A stretch of DNA of 45,842 nucleotides from Candidatus Omnitrophota bacterium (GTDB lineage: Bacteria > Omnitrophota > Gorgyraeia > JAFGGP01), in contig JAFGGP010000036.1 of the NCBI GenBank assembly GCA_016930485.1, forward strand, positions 1 through 45,842. Reading direction: 5' to 3'. Position 1 is the stretch's first letter. Each line of letters starts with the position of its first letter. Below are positions 23,294 to 32,310 of the stretch, piece by piece. The position numbers were made by a program, and so were the translations under genes. The notes below the pieces were generated by a model. That model had not been told where the DNA came from. It saw only the letters and a list, made by a program, of their open reading frames with translations, and did no database searches.

Positions 23294-23808
23294 TAGCGCC
23301 TCCTGCCACTCCGGTGCTGGATGTTCTCCTGATGCTGCATACTTTTCTGCTCTTTCTTTTCGAGACGCTGTTCCTCTCTGTACTGGATGTTTTCCTGGTG
23401 CTGTTCGGCGCGAAAGGCGGCGTTTTCCTCGTGCTGCTCCTTTATAAATTCCTTCGCCTCTGCCCTCTGCTCCTCGTGGAACTCCTTTATCGCCGCCTTC
23501 TTCTCCTCAGTGCTCAAATCGGAATCCTTGAGCTCTTCATGAAATGCCTCGTTCTCCTCCTGGCGCTCCTGGCGGAATGCGGCATTCTCTTCATGCTGCT
23601 CGGCAAGGTGTTCCATGTTTTCTTCATGCTGCTCGGCGCGGTGCTCCATGCGTTCTCTGTGCTGCTCGGCCCAGCGCCCCCCACTCTCTTCCTGCTGCTC
23701 TTTCAACAAATCGTCCGTACCCGTCTCCTCCTGGGCACATGTCACCCTGATGCCGGCCATCACAAAAAGTGCGGCGCACAAAAAAATAAACCATGTCCTT
23801 CGCGTCAC
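23293..23808 (-). CDS. Exported Glu/Gln/His-rich repeat protein
   Basis: 171 residues. A signal peptide (1-25, cleavage near TCAQEE) is followed by an almost continuous charged helix made of imperfect 7-14-residue units, EQHEENxxFRxE and EQHRERMEH, rich in Glu, Gln, His and Arg with few hydrophobics. It may be a long single helix or coiled coil in the periplasm, or a metal-binding sponge with many His. A short non-repeat spacer (LKDSDLSTEEKKAAIKEFHEE) divides the array. It is the first gene of the operon. No family name can be given. Confidence 0.75.
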   Translation of the reverse strand: MTRRTWFIFLCAALFVMAGIRVTCAQEETGTDDLLKEQQEESGGRWAEQHRERMEHRAEQHEENMEHLAEQHEENAAFRQERQEENEAFHEELKDSDLSTEEKKAAIKEFHEEQRAEAKEFIKEQHEENAAFRAEQHQENIQYREEQRLEKKEQKSMQHQENIQHRSGRRR

Positions 23809-23868
23809 GACCCACCTCCCGTGTGATAAAATTATTTTTTTATATTAGACGCGAGTGATATTGTATCT

Positions 23869-23909
23869 CAAATAAAATCCCTCCGCAACAATTCTATTGC
23901 GGAGGGATT
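23869..23909 (-). terminator. Strong terminator ending the hydrogenase operon
   Basis: A perfect 13-base-pair stem, AATCCCTCCGCAA (23876-23888) with TTGCGGAGGGATT (23897-23909). On the minus strand it is followed by TTTTATTTG, so it ends the transcript coming from 24345. The plus side has no T run. Confidence 0.9.
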
Positions 23910-23955
23910 GAACCTGCCTTGCCGTATTCGCCCTATACGCAGCACAATAAACGGA

Positions 23956-24345
23956 TTATTGCCTTTTTATATGCTGCGCAATAACCGCGAGCAGGCGGTC
24001 CGGTTTTACCGGTTTCTCCAAAACGGCCTTTACGGGAAACCACGTCTCATCCGGCTCGAATTTGAAGGACACGCCCATCTGCGAACGCACCCCGGTAACA
24101 ACGATCACGGGGATATCTCTTAAGCGTTGGTCGTCGTGTAGCCGATGACTGACATCCATTCCCTCGGTTTTTCTGGTCATCATAACATCAAGAAGGATTA
24201 GATCAGGCATAAACTCCTTCGCCTTCGCCACCCCCCTTTCCCCGTCCTGGGCCGAGGCAACTTCGTAGCCTTTCGCCTCGAGAACCGCCGTTACCGACTC
24301 GATCAAATCGGGGTCGTCGTCGATCATCAATATTTTCCCGCCCAT
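23956..24345 (-). CDS. Single-domain response regulator of the hydrogenase operon
   Basis: 129 residues, receiver only. D10-D11 acidic pair, phospho-acceptor D53 in ILLDVMMT (Pro replaced by Thr), Thr in VVVTGV, Lys in LEKPVKP. A longer beta4-alpha4 insert (RSQMGVSFKFEPDETWFPVKAV) distinguishes it from the other receivers here. It is the last gene of the rex-hyd operon, whose second gene is a Cache histidine kinase, so these two are the likely pair. AGGAGG upstream of ATG 24345. Confidence 0.88.
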   Translation of the reverse strand: MGGKILMIDDDPDLIESVTAVLEAKGYEVASAQDGERGVAKAKEFMPDLILLDVMMTRKTEGMDVSHRLHDDQRLRDIPVIVVTGVRSQMGVSFKFEPDETWFPVKAVLEKPVKPDRLLAVIAQHIKRQ

Positions 24346-24486
24346 CCCATCCTCCTTTTTGTTTGACTCCGTGATACTGTCTCACATTATGCGGCAGAGA
24401 CCGTGATGGTCCTGCCGTGCGCAACCTCCGTTAGACCCCGATCTCTCGGCCGGGGCCTCCTTTTTTTATTCCCATTCAACAGCATA
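24346..24486 (-). other. Hairpin-rich spacer between hydF and the receiver gene
   Basis: On the minus strand: GGCCCCGGCCGAGAGATCGG with a CCCCG/CGGGG stem, then GGCAGGACC and GGTCTCTGCC forming a second stem. Neither is followed by T's, so neither is a terminator in the operon direction; on the plus strand the first stem precedes a T run. They could be mRNA processing or stability structures that set the level of the last gene. Confidence 0.4.
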
Positions 24487-25728
24487 TTATCCGGCGCTTT
24501 GAAAAGCGAGGCTCTCTGAGTCTAACGGGGTAAACAATCTCAGGGCCCTGTCTTTCGCGCCGAACAAATGGGCTATCGCAATCCCGTAATTGGTAACGGG
24601 TACGCCTTGCGCCTTCGCCTTGTAGATTCTGCTCAGACATTCCCTCCTGTTAAAAACACACGACCCACACTGAATAATCAATTTATATTCCTGTATATGA
24701 TCCGGATAATCGTGCCCGCTGCATATGGTATATTGAAGAGGGCCGCCGGTATGCTCATCCAGCCAACGGGGTATCTTAACCCGGCCGATATCATCGCCGA
24801 TCGGATGATGGGTGCAGGCCTCGGCAATGAGTACCCTGTCCATCGGTTTAAGCGTATCAATGGCATCAGCGCCCCTGGCCAGTTCTGCAAGATCTCCCTT
24901 CTGCCGCGCAAAGAGAATCGAAAAACTGGTCACCGGAATATCGTCGGGAACGACGCGGAATACCTCTTCAAAAGCCTGGGAATCGGTGACAACCGCCGAG
25001 GGCCGCGTCTTCATCGCGGAAAGCATCCGCCCCAAATCTTTCTCATTGGTAACCAGTACGGATATATTTTTATCCAGGAGATCGCGCAGCGTATTTACCT
25101 GCGGTAGAATAATCCTCCCCTTGGGCGCCTCCTTGTCTATGGGGATAACCAGGATAACGATGCCGTCACGGCCGACAAGGTCGTTTAGTATAGGCGGGGG
25201 TGTTATCCACTCGGCCGGAAGCAGTTCGATGATTTTGCCTTTGATTAAGGCCGTAACATCCCACCCTGCTTTAAGGGCGCATATCTCGCAATAGAGAACG
25301 CCTTTTCCCTTAAGCCTCTCCCGCGCCTTTTCGTTGGTACTGAAGATATCCGTCTTGTTAAAAACCACGACGCACGGTATGCCCCTCTTTGTCAGCTCTT
25401 CCAGAATGCCTTCCTCGTAGTCACCCCACGTATGTGCCTCGGTCACCAGAATGGCCACGTCCGTCCGCTCAAACACGCTATATGTCTTTGCGACTCTGAG
25501 GGCGCCGAGAGAGCCGGCATCGTCAATCCCTGCCGTATCGATAAAAAGTACCGGTCCTATCGGCAGAAGCTCCATGGACTTTTCAACCGGATCTGTAGTG
25601 GTACCGGCAACCTCCGAGACAATGGAGACATTCTGCTGGGCCAGCGCATTCAGTACCGATGACTTACCCGCATTTCTCCTGCCGAAAATCGCTATATGAA
25701 GTCTCAATCCTCTGGGTGCTTTTTGCAT
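24487..25728 (-). CDS. hydF: [FeFe] hydrogenase maturation GTPase HydF
   Basis: 413 residues. The scaffold on which the 2Fe subcluster is assembled before transfer to HydA. G domain: GRRNAGKSS (P loop), TTTDPVE, DTAGIDD, NKTD. The C-terminal third carries the iron-sulfur ligands: EACTHHP, ICSGHDYP and QCGSCVFNRREC. The start overlaps the end of hydE by 25 bases. Standard length for the family. Confidence 0.96.
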   Translation of the reverse strand: MQKAPRGLRLHIAIFGRRNAGKSSVLNALAQQNVSIVSEVAGTTTDPVEKSMELLPIGPVLFIDTAGIDDAGSLGALRVAKTYSVFERTDVAILVTEAHTWGDYEEGILEELTKRGIPCVVVFNKTDIFSTNEKARERLKGKGVLYCEICALKAGWDVTALIKGKIIELLPAEWITPPPILNDLVGRDGIVILVIPIDKEAPKGRIILPQVNTLRDLLDKNISVLVTNEKDLGRMLSAMKTRPSAVVTDSQAFEEVFRVVPDDIPVTSFSILFARQKGDLAELARGADAIDTLKPMDRVLIAEACTHHPIGDDIGRVKIPRWLDEHTGGPLQYTICSGHDYPDHIQEYKLIIQCGSCVFNRRECLSRIYKAKAQGVPVTNYGIAIAHLFGAKDRALRLFTPLDSESLAFQSAG

Positions 25729-26774
25729 AGTCTGATCGCATCTCCTCTCCCGCTCGCTATCGTCCTGCCGCAGGAATGAATAATCTGCCTGATAGCGGCA
25801 AGGCGTCTGAATATTTCCTCGCCGGCCCCTCGTCTGCCGGGATATATTTCGTAAAGGGCCGCGTAGGGGGCGGGGGTAATATCTACCATAATAACATTTG
25901 CGCCCGCGCTCAGCGCCATCTCTCTCCCTAAAGGATGTATGCTTCCCAGGGCGGTTGTCGCAGGCAGATGGACATCCTTGAGCACTATCCTCGTAAGCGC
26001 TACCACTTTTAAAGTCATTACCAGCGAGCCCTCCGGGACACCGGCCAGGGCAGTGTGCGGATGCGGTATAAAAGGCCCGATTCCCGCCATATCCACCGAC
26101 AGCTCCTTCATAAAAAGGATATCCGCGGCAAGGTCTTTTGCGGTCTGGCCCGGAAGACCCACGATATTTCCGGCACCGACCTGATAGCCGAGCGCTTTAA
26201 GCAGGCGGAGATGCGCGGTGCGCTCTCCGAACGCCGCCCCCTCGTGCAGTTCCTCATACAAAGAAGGATTCGCGGTCTCGTGTTTCAGTAAAAACCGGTC
26301 GGCACCCGCCTCTCTCCATAACCGGTAATACTCTCCGGGCCACTCCCCCACCGAAAGTGTCACCGCCGCATCCGCCTGTGCCTTAATCTCCCCGATAAGA
26401 CGCGCAAGCCACGACGGATCAAGGGCGCCATCCTCACCGCTCTGCAGGACAATGGTATTGACGCCTTCGCCTTCCACCGCATCAACCGCATCCAGTATGA
26501 GCTCCCTGTCCAGGCGGTAGCGCCTGAGCGCGCGGTTGTCACGATTAAGGCCGCAATACCTGCAGGCATTCCGGCAATAGTTCGAAAATTCGATTATGCC
26601 CCGTACCGGCACGGTATTCCCCACGTGCCGCCTTCGTACCCGGTCTGCTGTCTCAAAGATAAGCCTGAGACCGGCATCATCCGAAACCGAAAGCAGGGAT
26701 ATCAAATCCTCCTGAGACGGAGTTTCCTCCTCGTATATCCTGGTAAGTGCTGCAACTATATCAGACGTATTCAT
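25704..26774 (-). CDS. hydE: [FeFe] hydrogenase maturation radical SAM enzyme HydE
   Basis: 356 residues from ATG 26774 (GAAGGGGG upstream; an upstream start at 26834 would lie inside hydG and add 20 odd residues). Radical SAM barrel with the [4Fe-4S] motif NYCRNACRYCGLNRDN (CxxxCxxC). Family features follow: VLQSGED, SVGEWPGEYYRLWREAGADRFLLKHETA, VGAGNIVGLPGQT and IGPFIPHPHTAL. It acts on the HydG product to build the bridged diiron precursor. Overlaps hydG by 14 bases. Confidence 0.95.
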   Translation of the reverse strand: MNTSDIVAALTRIYEEETPSQEDLISLLSVSDDAGLRLIFETADRVRRRHVGNTVPVRGIIEFSNYCRNACRYCGLNRDNRALRRYRLDRELILDAVDAVEGEGVNTIVLQSGEDGALDPSWLARLIGEIKAQADAAVTLSVGEWPGEYYRLWREAGADRFLLKHETANPSLYEELHEGAAFGERTAHLRLLKALGYQVGAGNIVGLPGQTAKDLAADILFMKELSVDMAGIGPFIPHPHTALAGVPEGSLVMTLKVVALTRIVLKDVHLPATTALGSIHPLGREMALSAGANVIMVDITPAPYAALYEIYPGRRGAGEEIFRRLAAIRQIIHSCGRTIASGRGDAIRLCKKHPED

Positions 26775-28149
26775 CCCGCGCCCCCTTCGCGATATCCTCA
26801 AAAAACACGGAGAGCCTTTTTTTATCTTCCTCATCCAGCGTTTCCCTGACGCGGTTGATCAGTTCGTATCCCTTTTTCTTAACGGCTGATGAGGCAAAAT
26901 CATCCAGATATTCCCTTAGCGTCACCAGGGCATTCAACCTGCATTTCCCCTGTATCGTCCCGGGACGCGCCAGATTCATGAAGGCCTCCCCGGTCCGGTG
27001 CGTGCGGTAGCAGGCCGTGCAGAAACTGGGAATGAGGTCTCTTGCCATCAGCGCGTCGATTACCTCATCAAGGCTCCTGTGATCGTTCAGCGTAAACTGC
27101 GTGCCCGCGTTTCCGTTATTCCCGCCCGGGGTATGGGCGCCGGGTGATGTGCAGGACTCGGCGCTGACCTGCGATACACCGAGCGTAAAAAGTTCATTGC
27201 GCATAGCCGGTGTCTCGCGCGTCGAAAGAATGATGCCGGTATAGGGGACCGCCAGTCTTAAGACCGCAACGAGTTTTTTGAACTCGCCGTCAGAGACGCG
27301 GTGCGGCACCTGTTCCGTAAACGCGACCCCTGCCGGTTCGATGCGCGGAACCGAGATGGTATGCGGGCCGACACGGTGCTTATTCTCGAGATGCCCGATA
27401 TGCATCAGTAATGCCAGTGTCTCGAAACGGTAATCATAAAGGCCGTAGAGCGCGCCGATACCCACGTCATCGATGCCTGCCAGGAAGGCCCTGTCAATGG
27501 CATCGAGTCTCTCGTCAGGGTCACTCTTGGACCCGTACGGGTGGACCTGCCGGTACGTCGCATCGTGGTATGTCTCCTGAAAGAGCTGGTAGGTACCGAT
27601 ACCCGCCCTCTTCAATTCCCTGAACTCGGCCGTGCTGAGCGGCGCCACGTTGACATTGACCCTGCGTATGTTATTCGCCCCGACCTTTGCAGAATAAATG
27701 GCCCGGATAGACTGCGTATAGTACTCTATCGTTGAGGTGCCTGCCGGAGCCTTTTCTCCGGCAACCATCAGGATGCGTTTATGGCCGCGCGAAAGCAGCC
27801 ATTGTGTCTCCTCCAGTATCTCCTTTTCGCTCAGTTGCCTTCTTTCTATGCCGGTATTATTCGCCTGGAACGCGCAGTATACACATCCGTTGCTGCAAAA
27901 GTTGCTGATATAAAGCGGGGTAAAGAGAACGACGCGGCTTCCGTAAACGGCGTTTTTCACGCACCGGGCCGCCTCAAAAATAAGGTTCAGGGACTCGGGG
28001 TCCTCGGCACGTAACAGTGCGGCAGCCTCGGAGAGAGTAAGGCGCTCGAGCGCCCTGCTCTTCCTGAGTATCCCGGCGATATCCTCAATGCCTGCCCTGC
28101 GGCCGGTCTTGAGTAGATCCCATATCCTTGCTTCATCGATATACTTCAT
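26761..28149 (-). CDS. hydG: [FeFe] hydrogenase maturation radical SAM enzyme HydG
   Basis: 462 residues. Cleaves tyrosine to make the CO and CN ligands of the H cluster. Radical SAM motif NFCSNGCVYCAFQANN near residue 83-98, LFQETYHDATYRQVHP in the barrel, and the C-terminal auxiliary cluster CTACYRTHRTGE..GTIQGKC with the expected spacing. It starts at the stop of hydC (ATGA-type overlap). Confidence 0.97.
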   Translation of the reverse strand: MKYIDEARIWDLLKTGRRAGIEDIAGILRKSRALERLTLSEAAALLRAEDPESLNLIFEAARCVKNAVYGSRVVLFTPLYISNFCSNGCVYCAFQANNTGIERRQLSEKEILEETQWLLSRGHKRILMVAGEKAPAGTSTIEYYTQSIRAIYSAKVGANNIRRVNVNVAPLSTAEFRELKRAGIGTYQLFQETYHDATYRQVHPYGSKSDPDERLDAIDRAFLAGIDDVGIGALYGLYDYRFETLALLMHIGHLENKHRVGPHTISVPRIEPAGVAFTEQVPHRVSDGEFKKLVAVLRLAVPYTGIILSTRETPAMRNELFTLGVSQVSAESCTSPGAHTPGGNNGNAGTQFTLNDHRSLDEVIDALMARDLIPSFCTACYRTHRTGEAFMNLARPGTIQGKCRLNALVTLREYLDDFASSAVKKKGYELINRVRETLDEEDKKRLSVFFEDIAKGARDEYV

Positions 28150-28667
28150 CAGACATTCCCTGTGTGTAACACGCCCTTTTTCTCGCGGGAGGCGTAGTCA
28201 TCGAGTATTGCTACTGCCTTTTCAGGTGTCAGTGAACCGTAAATTTTGTCATTGATCATCATAACAGGAGCAAGACCGCACGCCCCGAGGCAGCGCGCCT
28301 GCTGCAGTGTAAAAAGCCCGTCACCGGTCGTCTCGCCAAAATCGATATTCAGCTTATTTTTAATCGCCTCAAGAATGTCCGCGGCGCCCTTCACAAAACA
28401 GGCGGTGCCCATACAGAGTGCTATGCTGTGCCTGCCCGGCCGTGTCAGATTGAAATAGTGGTAAAACGTTGCCACGCCCCAGATGTGCGCCCTCGGGATA
28501 TCCATGGTAAGCGCGATCTCATCCATCGCCTCGCGGGGAAGGTAGCCGTAGAGTTCCTGGGTCTTATGGAGGATCGCTATCAGGTGTGAACAGGGCGCGC
28601 CCGTACTTTTAAGTCCCCGCATATATTCCTGTAATGTCTGTATGTTTTGATCACCGGCAACTGCCAT
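28149..28667 (-). CDS. hydC: NAD-linked [FeFe] hydrogenase, NuoE-like gamma subunit HydC
   Basis: 172 residues from ATG 28667, chosen for AAGGAGC upstream; 28697 would add ten residues. Thioredoxin-like [2Fe-2S] protein of the 24-kDa family: GVATFYHYFNL, CMGTACFVKGA (first two ligands) and ARCLGACGLAPV (last two). It passes electrons between HydB and HydA. It lies 38 bases after hydA and overlaps hydG. Confidence 0.93.
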   Translation of the reverse strand: MAVAGDQNIQTLQEYMRGLKSTGAPCSHLIAILHKTQELYGYLPREAMDEIALTMDIPRAHIWGVATFYHYFNLTRPGRHSIALCMGTACFVKGAADILEAIKNKLNIDFGETTGDGLFTLQQARCLGACGLAPVMMINDKIYGSLTPEKAVAILDDYASREKKGVLHTGNV

Positions 28668-28705
28668 ATCATGCTCCTTTGTATTCGGGTAGCGCACAGG
28701 CTTCC

Positions 28706-30478
28706 CTACGCCGTCTGCTCTCTTGTAATAATGCCCCTTGGTTCTTTCGGTGTATAGTGCGTGTGAAGTAATTTATGAGAAAGACTGCTCAGCGGCCTTC
28801 CCAGAAACTCCTTGTACAGTTTTTGGACATGGGGGTTCTCGTGACTTCTTCTGAACGTCCGCTCCCGGTCAAGACCGTACAGGGCCTGTGCCCTCTTTTG
28901 AAGGACCTCTTCATCGAGCGGCACGCTGTTCGAGCCGGCGTACGGCTGCCCGCCTCCACCGATACACCCGCCGGGGCACCCCATAATCTCGATAAAATGA
29001 AACCGCCCCGGCTCGTTCCTGACCATATCAAGAATCTGATAGACATGGCCCAGGCCGTGCACGACCGCAACGCGTATCTCCTTGCCGTCCATGAGAACCT
29101 TGCCTTCTTTGATCCCCTGAAAACCCCGTATCGCATTTACCTCGATGTCAATAAGCGTCTCACCGGTATAGAGCTCGTATGCCGTCCTGATGGCCGCCTC
29201 CATAACGCCGCCGGTTACGCCGAAGATGGCCCCGGCCCCCGATGAAAGACCGAGCGGCGCGTCGAAATCCTCGCCCTCGATATGTAAAAAATCGATACCG
29301 GCCGACCTGATCATCCAGGCGATTTCGCGGGTGGTCACCACTATATCCGTAGCAGGCAGGCCGTTTACCATCAGTTCCGGCCGCGCCGCTTCATATTTCT
29401 TGGCGGTACAGCACATAATCGCCGCAACGCATATCTTCGCCGGGTCTATCTTAATTTTTTCCGCAAAGTAGGTCTTCGCCATGGCCGAAAGCATCGACAT
29501 CGGTGATTTACATGTCGATACGTTCGGGAGAAGGTCCGGGTAAAACTGTTCGACGTACTTCATCCAGGCGCTCGAACAGGAGGTAACCATCGGCAATACC
29601 CCATTACCCTGGATCCTTTCGAGAAATTCACTTGCCTCTTCCATAATCGTGAGATCCGCCCCGAACTGGGTATCAAAGACATACGTAAAGCCGAGCTTTT
29701 TGAGTGCGGCGGCAACCTCGCGTTCAAAGGCCTGCCCCGGCGGGATACCGAACGCCTCGCCGATTGCCGCCCGGACCGACGGCGCGACCTGGGCAATTTT
29801 AATCACCGAGGAATCATTGAGTTTGTCAAACAGCTCTTGAGTATAGTTTTTTTCCACAAAGGCCGCCGTTGGGCACACGTTAATGCACTGACCGCAGTTC
29901 GTGCAAACGCTTTCGCTGAACGGCCTGTCGTAGGCAGACATGACGACCGTCTGGAAACCGCGGTTCGCATAGCCGAGCGCATTGACGTGCTGCACCTCGG
30001 AACACAGCCTGACGCACCTGCCGCACAGAATACATTTATTGGGGTCGCGTATTACCGAAATCGAAGACAGATCCTTCTCGTAGTTTTTTTTCTCCCCTTC
30101 GAAATGCCGCCGCCTGATACCCATCGAATAGGCGAGGCGCTGCAGCTCGCAGATGCCGTCCCGTTCGCAGGTATGACAGTCGTCCGGGTGATTGTCGAGT
30201 ATAAGTTCGACGATATCGCGCCGCGCCCTCCTGAGCGGGACCGTATTGGTGTAAATCCGCATTCCGTCATTTACGGGATACGAACACGAAGCGATATAAT
30301 TACGCGCCCCTTCGACTTCGACGATACATACCCTGCAGGCGCCCTCTATCGAAAGCTTGGGATGATAGCAGAGACGGGGGATGCGAAATCCTATGCCGTC
30401 GGTTGCCTGCATAATCGTCTGTCCCGATTCAACCTGATATGCCTTGTCGTTTACGTATATGGTGATCATCTGTTTCAT
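28706..30478 (-). CDS. hydA: NAD-linked [FeFe] hydrogenase catalytic subunit HydA
   Basis: 590 residues. N-terminal [2Fe-2S] domain (CYHPKLSIEGACRVC..C), His-Cys cluster HPDDCHTCERDGICELQ, and two [4Fe-4S] motifs CILCGRCVRLC and CTNCGQCINVCP. The H-cluster domain starts near 220. Its three signatures deviate: L1 is T299-S-C301-S-S-A-W where the usual form is TSCCPxW, L2 is IM-C356-C357-TAKK where MPCxxK is usual, and L3 is EIM-G-C501-PGG-C505-IGGGGQP. The [4Fe-4S] ligand set remains at C357, C501 and C505, with C301 or S302 as the fourth. Hydrogen evolution or uptake with NAD(H), perhaps bifurcating, is inferred. Confidence 0.93.
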   Translation of the reverse strand: MKQMITIYVNDKAYQVESGQTIMQATDGIGFRIPRLCYHPKLSIEGACRVCIVEVEGARNYIASCSYPVNDGMRIYTNTVPLRRARRDIVELILDNHPDDCHTCERDGICELQRLAYSMGIRRRHFEGEKKNYEKDLSSISVIRDPNKCILCGRCVRLCSEVQHVNALGYANRGFQTVVMSAYDRPFSESVCTNCGQCINVCPTAAFVEKNYTQELFDKLNDSSVIKIAQVAPSVRAAIGEAFGIPPGQAFEREVAAALKKLGFTYVFDTQFGADLTIMEEASEFLERIQGNGVLPMVTSCSSAWMKYVEQFYPDLLPNVSTCKSPMSMLSAMAKTYFAEKIKIDPAKICVAAIMCCTAKKYEAARPELMVNGLPATDIVVTTREIAWMIRSAGIDFLHIEGEDFDAPLGLSSGAGAIFGVTGGVMEAAIRTAYELYTGETLIDIEVNAIRGFQGIKEGKVLMDGKEIRVAVVHGLGHVYQILDMVRNEPGRFHFIEIMGCPGGCIGGGGQPYAGSNSVPLDEEVLQKRAQALYGLDRERTFRRSHENPHVQKLYKEFLGRPLSSLSHKLLHTHYTPKEPRGIITREQTA

Positions 30479-30490
30479 CGCCTTTGCCTT

Positions 30491-32296
30491 TTAGGATTTT
30501 TGAATCGCATTGAATTTGCACGCGGCATAACACTGTCCGCAGTTAATGCATGCCGCCTGATCGATGACGTGCCGCTGTTTCGGTTCTCCCGAAATCGCCC
30601 CGACGGGACATTTCTTCCTGCAAAGACCGCATCCGACGCAGCCGTCGGTAATGGTATACGACAGAAGATCGACGCAGGTACCTGCAGGACATCTCTTGTT
30701 CTTAATGTGTTCCTCGTATTCGGCTCGAAAGTGCCTCAGGGTGCTTAAGACAGGATTCGGCGCCGACTGGCCCAGGCCGCACAGCGATGCCTTGCTGATC
30801 ATGGTGCCGAGACGTTCCAGTTTCTCGATATCGCCTTCAATCCCCTCACCCTTCGTAATGCGCTGCAGGATTTCCAGCATCCGCTTCGTGCCTTCGCGGC
30901 AGGGAGTGCACTTGCCGCACGATTCGTTCTGGGTAAATTCCAGAAAAAACTTGGCGATATTTACCATGCACACCCCCTCATCCATAACAATCATGCCGCC
31001 CGATCCCATAATAGAACCGGCCGCCTGCAGAGACTCATAATCGACCCTCGTGTCAAGATACTGTTCGGGAAGGCACCCTCCGGAAGGACCGCCTGTCTGG
31101 ACGGCCTTGAATTTTTTGTTATCGGGAATGCCGCCTCCTATATCGTAAATAATCTCCCTGAGCGTCGTCCCCATCGGCACCTCAACCAATCCGGTATTCT
31201 GCACATTCCCCGCAAGAGCAAATACCTTCGTCCCCTTGCTTTTTTCTGTGCCGATCGTCGTAAACCAGTCGGCCCCGTCAAGGACAATGACCGGTATATT
31301 TGCCCACGTCTCAACATTATTGATGAGGGTCGGTCTGCCCCAGAGCCCCTTCTGGGAGGGATACGGCGGACGGGGACGGGGCATGCCCCGGCGTCCCTCG
31401 ATGGAATGAATGAGCGCGGTCTCCTCGCCGCACACGAAGGCCCCGGCCCCGAGTTTAATCTCTATATCAAAAGAAAATGCCGAATCGAGGATAGTGGTGC
31501 CGAGGAGTCCCTCGCGCCTCGCCTCGTCAATGGCCTTCCGCAGCCGCCTGATAGCCAGGGGATACTCGGCGCGTATATAGACAAATCCCCTGTGCGCCCC
31601 GATCGCATATCCCCCGATAATCATTCCCTCGATAACCGTATGCGGATCGCCCTCGATAGTACTGCGGTCCATAAAGGCGCCGGGGTCTCCTTCGTCGGCG
31701 TTACAGATAACGAATTTCTCGTCGCTTTTCTGTCTTGCCGTATTCTCCCATTTAAGGCCGGTGAGAAAACCGGCTCCCCCCCTGCCGCGCAAACCAGATT
31801 TTTTCACCTCACTGATGACCTGTGCGGGTGACATATCGGTCAGTACCTTTGCAAGGGCCTCATAACCGCGTAGTGACAGATAGTCGTCGAGGCTCTCGGG
31901 ATCCATGATGCCGCAGTTACGCAATGCAATCCTCATCTGCTGGCCGAAAAAGGCAACGTCTCCGAAGACTCTGTAAAAACGATTATAGAGATAATCTTCC
32001 TCGATAGCCAGTCTCGCAACCGGTTTACCTTTCACCAGATGTTCTTCGACAATTTCAGGAATGTCTTCCGGAGAAACCCCTCCATATATGGTGTAACCGG
32101 GGTTAACTATGACAATGGGGCTTTTGTTGCACATCCCGAGACAGCCCGAAAGAACAAGAGACGTTGTCTCGTAAAGTCCCCGCTTTTTGAGCTCCTCTTC
32201 GATAACCGCCTTAAGCGTCTTTGACCTCTGATGCATGCAGGTCGGACCGTCGCATAACGTCACTATGTATTTTGGCAATGTGTTCATCGCATTCAT
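30491..32296 (-). CDS. hydB: NAD-linked [FeFe] hydrogenase, NuoF-like beta subunit HydB
   Basis: 601 residues in three parts. Residues 1-100 are a thioredoxin-like [2Fe-2S] domain (CDGPTCMHQ..SGCLGMCNKSP). The 51-kDa core follows with GRGGAGFLTGLKWE, ICNADEGDPGAFMDR and GAGAFVCGEETALI for FMN and NAD, and CGKCTPCREGTKR for a [4Fe-4S] cluster. The C-terminus is a two-cluster ferredoxin (GCVGCGLCRKKCP and CINCGQCYAACK). That architecture is known from tri/tetrameric bifurcating hydrogenases, so electron confurcation with ferredoxin is plausible. Confidence 0.95.
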   Translation of the reverse strand: MNAMNTLPKYIVTLCDGPTCMHQRSKTLKAVIEEELKKRGLYETTSLVLSGCLGMCNKSPIVIVNPGYTIYGGVSPEDIPEIVEEHLVKGKPVARLAIEEDYLYNRFYRVFGDVAFFGQQMRIALRNCGIMDPESLDDYLSLRGYEALAKVLTDMSPAQVISEVKKSGLRGRGGAGFLTGLKWENTARQKSDEKFVICNADEGDPGAFMDRSTIEGDPHTVIEGMIIGGYAIGAHRGFVYIRAEYPLAIRRLRKAIDEARREGLLGTTILDSAFSFDIEIKLGAGAFVCGEETALIHSIEGRRGMPRPRPPYPSQKGLWGRPTLINNVETWANIPVIVLDGADWFTTIGTEKSKGTKVFALAGNVQNTGLVEVPMGTTLREIIYDIGGGIPDNKKFKAVQTGGPSGGCLPEQYLDTRVDYESLQAAGSIMGSGGMIVMDEGVCMVNIAKFFLEFTQNESCGKCTPCREGTKRMLEILQRITKGEGIEGDIEKLERLGTMISKASLCGLGQSAPNPVLSTLRHFRAEYEEHIKNKRCPAGTCVDLLSYTITDGCVGCGLCRKKCPVGAISGEPKQRHVIDQAACINCGQCYAACKFNAIQKS

Positions 32297-32310
32297 TGTC
32301 CATGCACCTT

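Noticed and set aside
23314-23826. Leu/Phe-rich plus-strand ORF that looks like a membrane protein
   Set aside because: It is the complement of the Glu/Gln/His repeat gene: antisense of GAG/GAA codons gives Leu/Phe. The minus frame has a signal peptide and operon context.
29837-30748. 303-codon plus-strand ORF across hydA and hydB
   Set aside because: Shadow of two iron-sulfur genes whose motifs are unambiguous.
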